From Eggerthellaceae bacterium UBA5808 (GTDB lineage: Bacteria; Actinomycetota; Coriobacteriia; Coriobacteriales; Eggerthellaceae), in the NCBI GenBank assembly GCA_002417975.1, contig DIDE01000093.1, forward strand, positions 1-7,871: 7,871 nucleotides of DNA. Direction: 5' to 3'. The notes beneath the pieces were generated by a model. It saw nothing but the letters and a program-made list of their open reading frames with translations. It made no database searches and was not told where the DNA came from. How positions within the stretch are numbered: position 1 is the stretch's first letter; every line of letters starts with the position of its first letter. Below, piece by piece: positions 5,715 through 7,871 of the stretch. Made by a program: the position numbers and the translations under genes.

Positions 5715-7188
5715 ATTCGCTTGATCCGTCATCAGACTCAGAAGCATCTGAGTCTTTCTGTATGAAACTCCTACGTTGCTGCGCAAGAGGAATATCGACA
5801 GCGTACGACCCAGAGAAGCAGGCATCGCAGAAACCAGGATGGTCGGCATGAACTGCGTCATGCAACCCCTGTATAGTAATGAATGCAAGCGAATCGGCAC
5901 CAATATACGCGCACATCTGCTCGTTATCCATATTCGCTGCTATGAGTTGATCTTGTGTGTCGGTGTCAATGCCATAGAAGCACGGCCATTTGACCTCGGG
6001 AGATACAATGCGCAAATGTACTTCTTTTGCGCCCGCTTGTCTGAGCATTGCGACAAGTTTTTTAGAGGTGTTTCCTCGAACAATACTATCGTCAATGACG
6101 ATCAGACGCTTACCTTCGATGACCGATGGAAGCGGATTGAGCTTAATTTTAATGCCCATCTGTCGCATCGTCTGCGTAGGCTCAATGAAGGTACGACCAA
6201 CGTAGCGATTCTTAACAATGCCATCAGCATACGTTATGCCACTCTGAGCCGCATATCCAAGTGCAGCAGGAATCCCTGAATCGGGAACACCAAGCACCAG
6301 ATCGGCAGCGACAGGAGCTTCTTGAGCAAGAATACGTCCCATGTTGCGTCGTGCCTGATAGACGCTTTGCCCATCCAGTACGCTATCGGGGCGAGCAAAA
6401 TACACATATTCAAAAATGCAGGAGGCACGACGTGCAGGAGCTACTGCCTGTACGCTATCGAGACCACTCTCGGAAAAACGAACTATTTCGCCTGGTCGCA
6501 CATCGCGCAGATACGTCGCACCAACAATATCTAGGCCGCATGTCTCGCTTGACACAACCCAGCCACCCGATGGCAATGTGCCAATGCATAGCGGGCGAAT
6601 GCCATTGGGGTCGCGGAATGCATACAGCGAATCAGGGCTTGCGAGAACCATTGCATAGGCGCCCTGCAACGTCGTCATCATATCCTTGATGCCTTCACGC
6701 AGATGATGCGTACGCTGCGTTGCCACCCCAATAACCTTTGCGGCGACTTCGCTATCAGTAGACGAACGAAGTTGCACGCCGTCATCAATCAGCTTTGCTC
6801 GAATTGACGCAATATTTACCAACGTGCCATTATGAGCAAGGGCAATCAATACGTCGTCAATAGCAGAAATATGAGGCTGTGCAGCCTCCCACGAAGCAGA
6901 TCCTCCGCTTGTTGAATAGCGCGTATGGCCTACTGCAACATGCCCCGTCAGCGCTGCAAGAGCAGCTTCATTAAAGACTTGCGTGACCAGACCAAGATCT
7001 TTATGGACAACGATGGTCTCACCATCGCCTACCGCAATACCCGCACTTTCCTGACCGCGATGTTGGAGAGCCTGAAGTCCAAAACACGTCAGACGGGCAA
7101 CATCCTCACCAGGAGCGTAAACGCCAAATACCGCGCACGCTTCCTCTGGGCGATCCGGTCGCTCACCGGGTATCATACTCGTGCTCAT
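5713..7188 (-). CDS. purF: Amidophosphoribosyltransferase (glutamine PRPP amidotransferase)
   Basis: Catalyses the first committed step of purine synthesis: PRPP plus glutamine gives 5-phosphoribosylamine, glutamate and pyrophosphate. The 491-residue protein has an N-terminal Ntn glutaminase domain and a C-terminal phosphoribosyltransferase domain. Cys18 in EEACAVFG is the expected nucleophile, exposed by removal of a 17-residue propeptide. Glutaminase motifs include QHRGQESAG (42-50), GHTRYST (87-93) and AHNGTLVN (118-125). The PRPP loop is IVIDDSIVRGNTS (363-375). Cys257, Cys403, Cys454 and Cys457 match the 4Fe-4S ligands of the Bacillus subtilis enzyme, the last two in FCDACFSGSY. Counted from Cys18, the last two fall at 437 and 440, the same as in B. 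subtilis. This is therefore the oxygen-sensitive type, regulated by nucleotides. The C-terminus ends in a Ser/Asp/Glu-rich tail (about 479-491). It starts 4 nt inside the sortase gene and precedes purM by 13 nt. Confidence 0.97.
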   Translation of the reverse strand: MSTSMIPGERPDRPEEACAVFGVYAPGEDVARLTCFGLQALQHRGQESAGIAVGDGETIVVHKDLGLVTQVFNEAALAALTGHVAVGHTRYSTSGGSASWEAAQPHISAIDDVLIALAHNGTLVNIASIRAKLIDDGVQLRSSTDSEVAAKVIGVATQRTHHLREGIKDMMTTLQGAYAMVLASPDSLYAFRDPNGIRPLCIGTLPSGGWVVSSETCGLDIVGATYLRDVRPGEIVRFSESGLDSVQAVAPARRASCIFEYVYFARPDSVLDGQSVYQARRNMGRILAQEAPVAADLVLGVPDSGIPAALGYAAQSGITYADGIVKNRYVGRTFIEPTQTMRQMGIKIKLNPLPSVIEGKRLIVIDDSIVRGNTSKKLVAMLRQAGAKEVHLRIVSPEVKWPCFYGIDTDTQDQLIAANMDNEQMCAYIGADSLAFITIQGLHDAVHADHPGFCDACFSGSYAVDIPLAQQRRSFIQKDSDASESDDGSSE

Positions 7189-7871
7189 GCAGCCTCCTTG
7201 ACGGCCTGATCGACAACCGCTTGGTCGTCGGGATTGATGGTCGATCCAGTATTGGCTCCATTAGGAACCGCACGATCCACTACACTCGAAAAGAGAACCG
7301 CTCGACCATTATATTGTGTATAGTCACACGTCGAAAACGTGAACATTTTGCTCAGTGTATCAAGCGATGGAGTACCCTCCGACGGTTGAGTAGCACTGCG
7401 ATCAATCTTATCTTGCGCGTAGGCTTTCATATCCTCAGGATTCTGAAATTCCTCGCGTACAATCATATCGTCGCCCGTTGTAAGAACGAGTGCAAACGTC
7501 GAGCATGAATAGTTCATAGTCGGCGTCAATACGTAAATCGAACGATGAGCGTTAAACTCATCATTGTCGGCTAGCTGCGTCGAAAGCGATGCAAACATCG
7601 AACCATCATTCATATGGTGGCCATACAGAACATTATTGGCATCCGCAAACGTTGGATCGTTGTTCTCATCTAGGAAAATCGTTCCCGAACGAGCAGAAAG
7701 ACCTTCGGCACCGCCAAAGTCCTTGTGCAAGTATTCATCGTTATCGTTTCCCTGTACCACAGGATAGTTAATGTTTGTCCCCGGCATATACACCCAAGCA
7801 ACAACATCGGGGTTGATCGAACGCAAGTAATCCCAATCGACTGTCATATCGCTTAGCCTCGTTGTCTGGTC
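7185..7871 (-). CDS. Class B sortase, 5' end outside the window (partial)
   Basis: Membrane-associated cysteine transpeptidase of the sortase B family, which joins proteins bearing a C-terminal sorting signal to the cell wall or to pilin partners. Numbering from the internal Met at 7847, the reading frame has the typical N-terminal motif INPDVVAW (11-18), PGTNINYPVVQ (22-32), the catalytic His in LYGHHM (His77), the catalytic Cys in FSTCDY (Cys174) and the conserved Arg in YNGRAVL (Arg182). The frame stays open through the eight codons up to the window edge. No membrane anchor or signal segment is visible, although sortase B enzymes normally carry one before this region, so the true start is probably upstream. 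A weak GAGG lies 9 nt before the 7847 ATG, so a soluble 220-residue form cannot be excluded. The last 25-30 residues are a polar tail after the catalytic domain. The stop codon overlaps the purF start (ATGA), which implies co-transcription. Family is confident; substrate is unknown. Confidence 0.9.
   Translation of the reverse strand, partial: DQTTRLSDMTVDWDYLRSINPDVVAWVYMPGTNINYPVVQGNDNDEYLHKDFGGAEGLSARSGTIFLDENNDPTFADANNVLYGHHMNDGSMFASLSTQLADNDEFNAHRSIYVLTPTMNYSCSTFALVLTTGDDMIVREEFQNPEDMKAYAQDKIDRSATQPSEGTPSLDTLSKMFTFSTCDYTQYNGRAVLFSSVVDRAVPNGANTGSTINPDDQAVVDQAVKEAA
7193..7199 (-). promoter_or_regulatory. purF ribosome binding site inside the sortase 3' end
   Basis: The minus strand reads AAGGAGG, then 4 nt, then the purF ATG. 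The site lies within the last codons (Lys-Glu-Ala) of the sortase gene, so ribosomes finishing the sortase are placed directly at purF. The 4-nt spacing is short, but the next in-frame ATG would lie 16 nt away, so the first ATG is the better start. Confidence 0.75.

Noticed and set aside
5700..5903. Longer purM reading frame starting at 5903
   Set aside because: The extra 68 residues overlap the purF coding sequence in another frame, resemble nothing in PurM, and lack a ribosome binding site. The ATG at 5699 has AGGGGAG at a good distance.
7185..7871. Purine riboswitch or promoter upstream of purF
   Set aside because: The DNA before purF is sortase coding sequence up to the purF start, and nothing resembling a purine aptamer can be seen. 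The control region must lie beyond the right edge.

Overview
The window is one block of a purine-biosynthesis operon on the minus strand, followed on its downstream side by about 1.1 kb of gene-free, repeat-rich DNA. Base composition is near balanced in the genes. The PurF is of the Fe-S, propeptide type, and a class B sortase and an XdhC-family protein sit in the same operon. Together these suggest an anaerobic Gram-positive, most likely an actinobacterium of the class Coriobacteriia (a Cryptobacterium/Eggerthellaceae-like organism). The taxonomic guess is inference from gene content, not a match to a reference.

Layout, in the direction of transcription (right to left). The 3' part of a class B sortase gene enters from the right edge (7871-7185). 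It overlaps purF (7188-5713) by 4 nt. purM (5699-4449) follows after 13 nt, and purN (4449-3820) starts inside the purM stop codon. An XdhC/CoxI-family gene (3827-2844) overlaps purN by 8 nt, and purH (2839-1244, GTG start) follows after 4 nt. A strong intrinsic terminator lies at 1142-1105. The close packing and overlapping start/stop signals indicate one polycistronic mRNA with translational coupling. Its promoter lies beyond the right edge.

How the genes work together. PurF commits PRPP to the pathway by making phosphoribosylamine. PurN formylates GAR, PurM closes the first ring to give AIR, and PurH performs the last two steps to IMP. The steps of PurD, PurL/Q/S, PurE/K, PurC and PurB are not encoded here. 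The sortase (cell-wall protein anchoring) and the XdhC-like protein (a family tied to molybdenum-hydroxylase maturation) are not pathway enzymes, and their tight insertion in the operon is the most notable gene-level feature. The XdhC-like protein has altered versions of its family's signature motifs. PurM and PurF both carry extra acidic C-terminal tails.

The left 1.1 kb (1-1104) has no convincing gene. It holds three separate families of tandem repeats: 31-bp units with an alternating A/B pattern at 131-285, degenerate 63-bp units at about 333-521, and copies spaced 66 and 93 bp carrying a 17-bp palindrome at about 837-1054. A 40-nt hairpin (301-340) and a terminator-like hairpin near the left edge (10-44, minus strand) are also present. 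The stretch 522-836 shows nothing I can name. I see no CRISPR-Cas, toxin-antitoxin, defence or mobile-element gene in the window.
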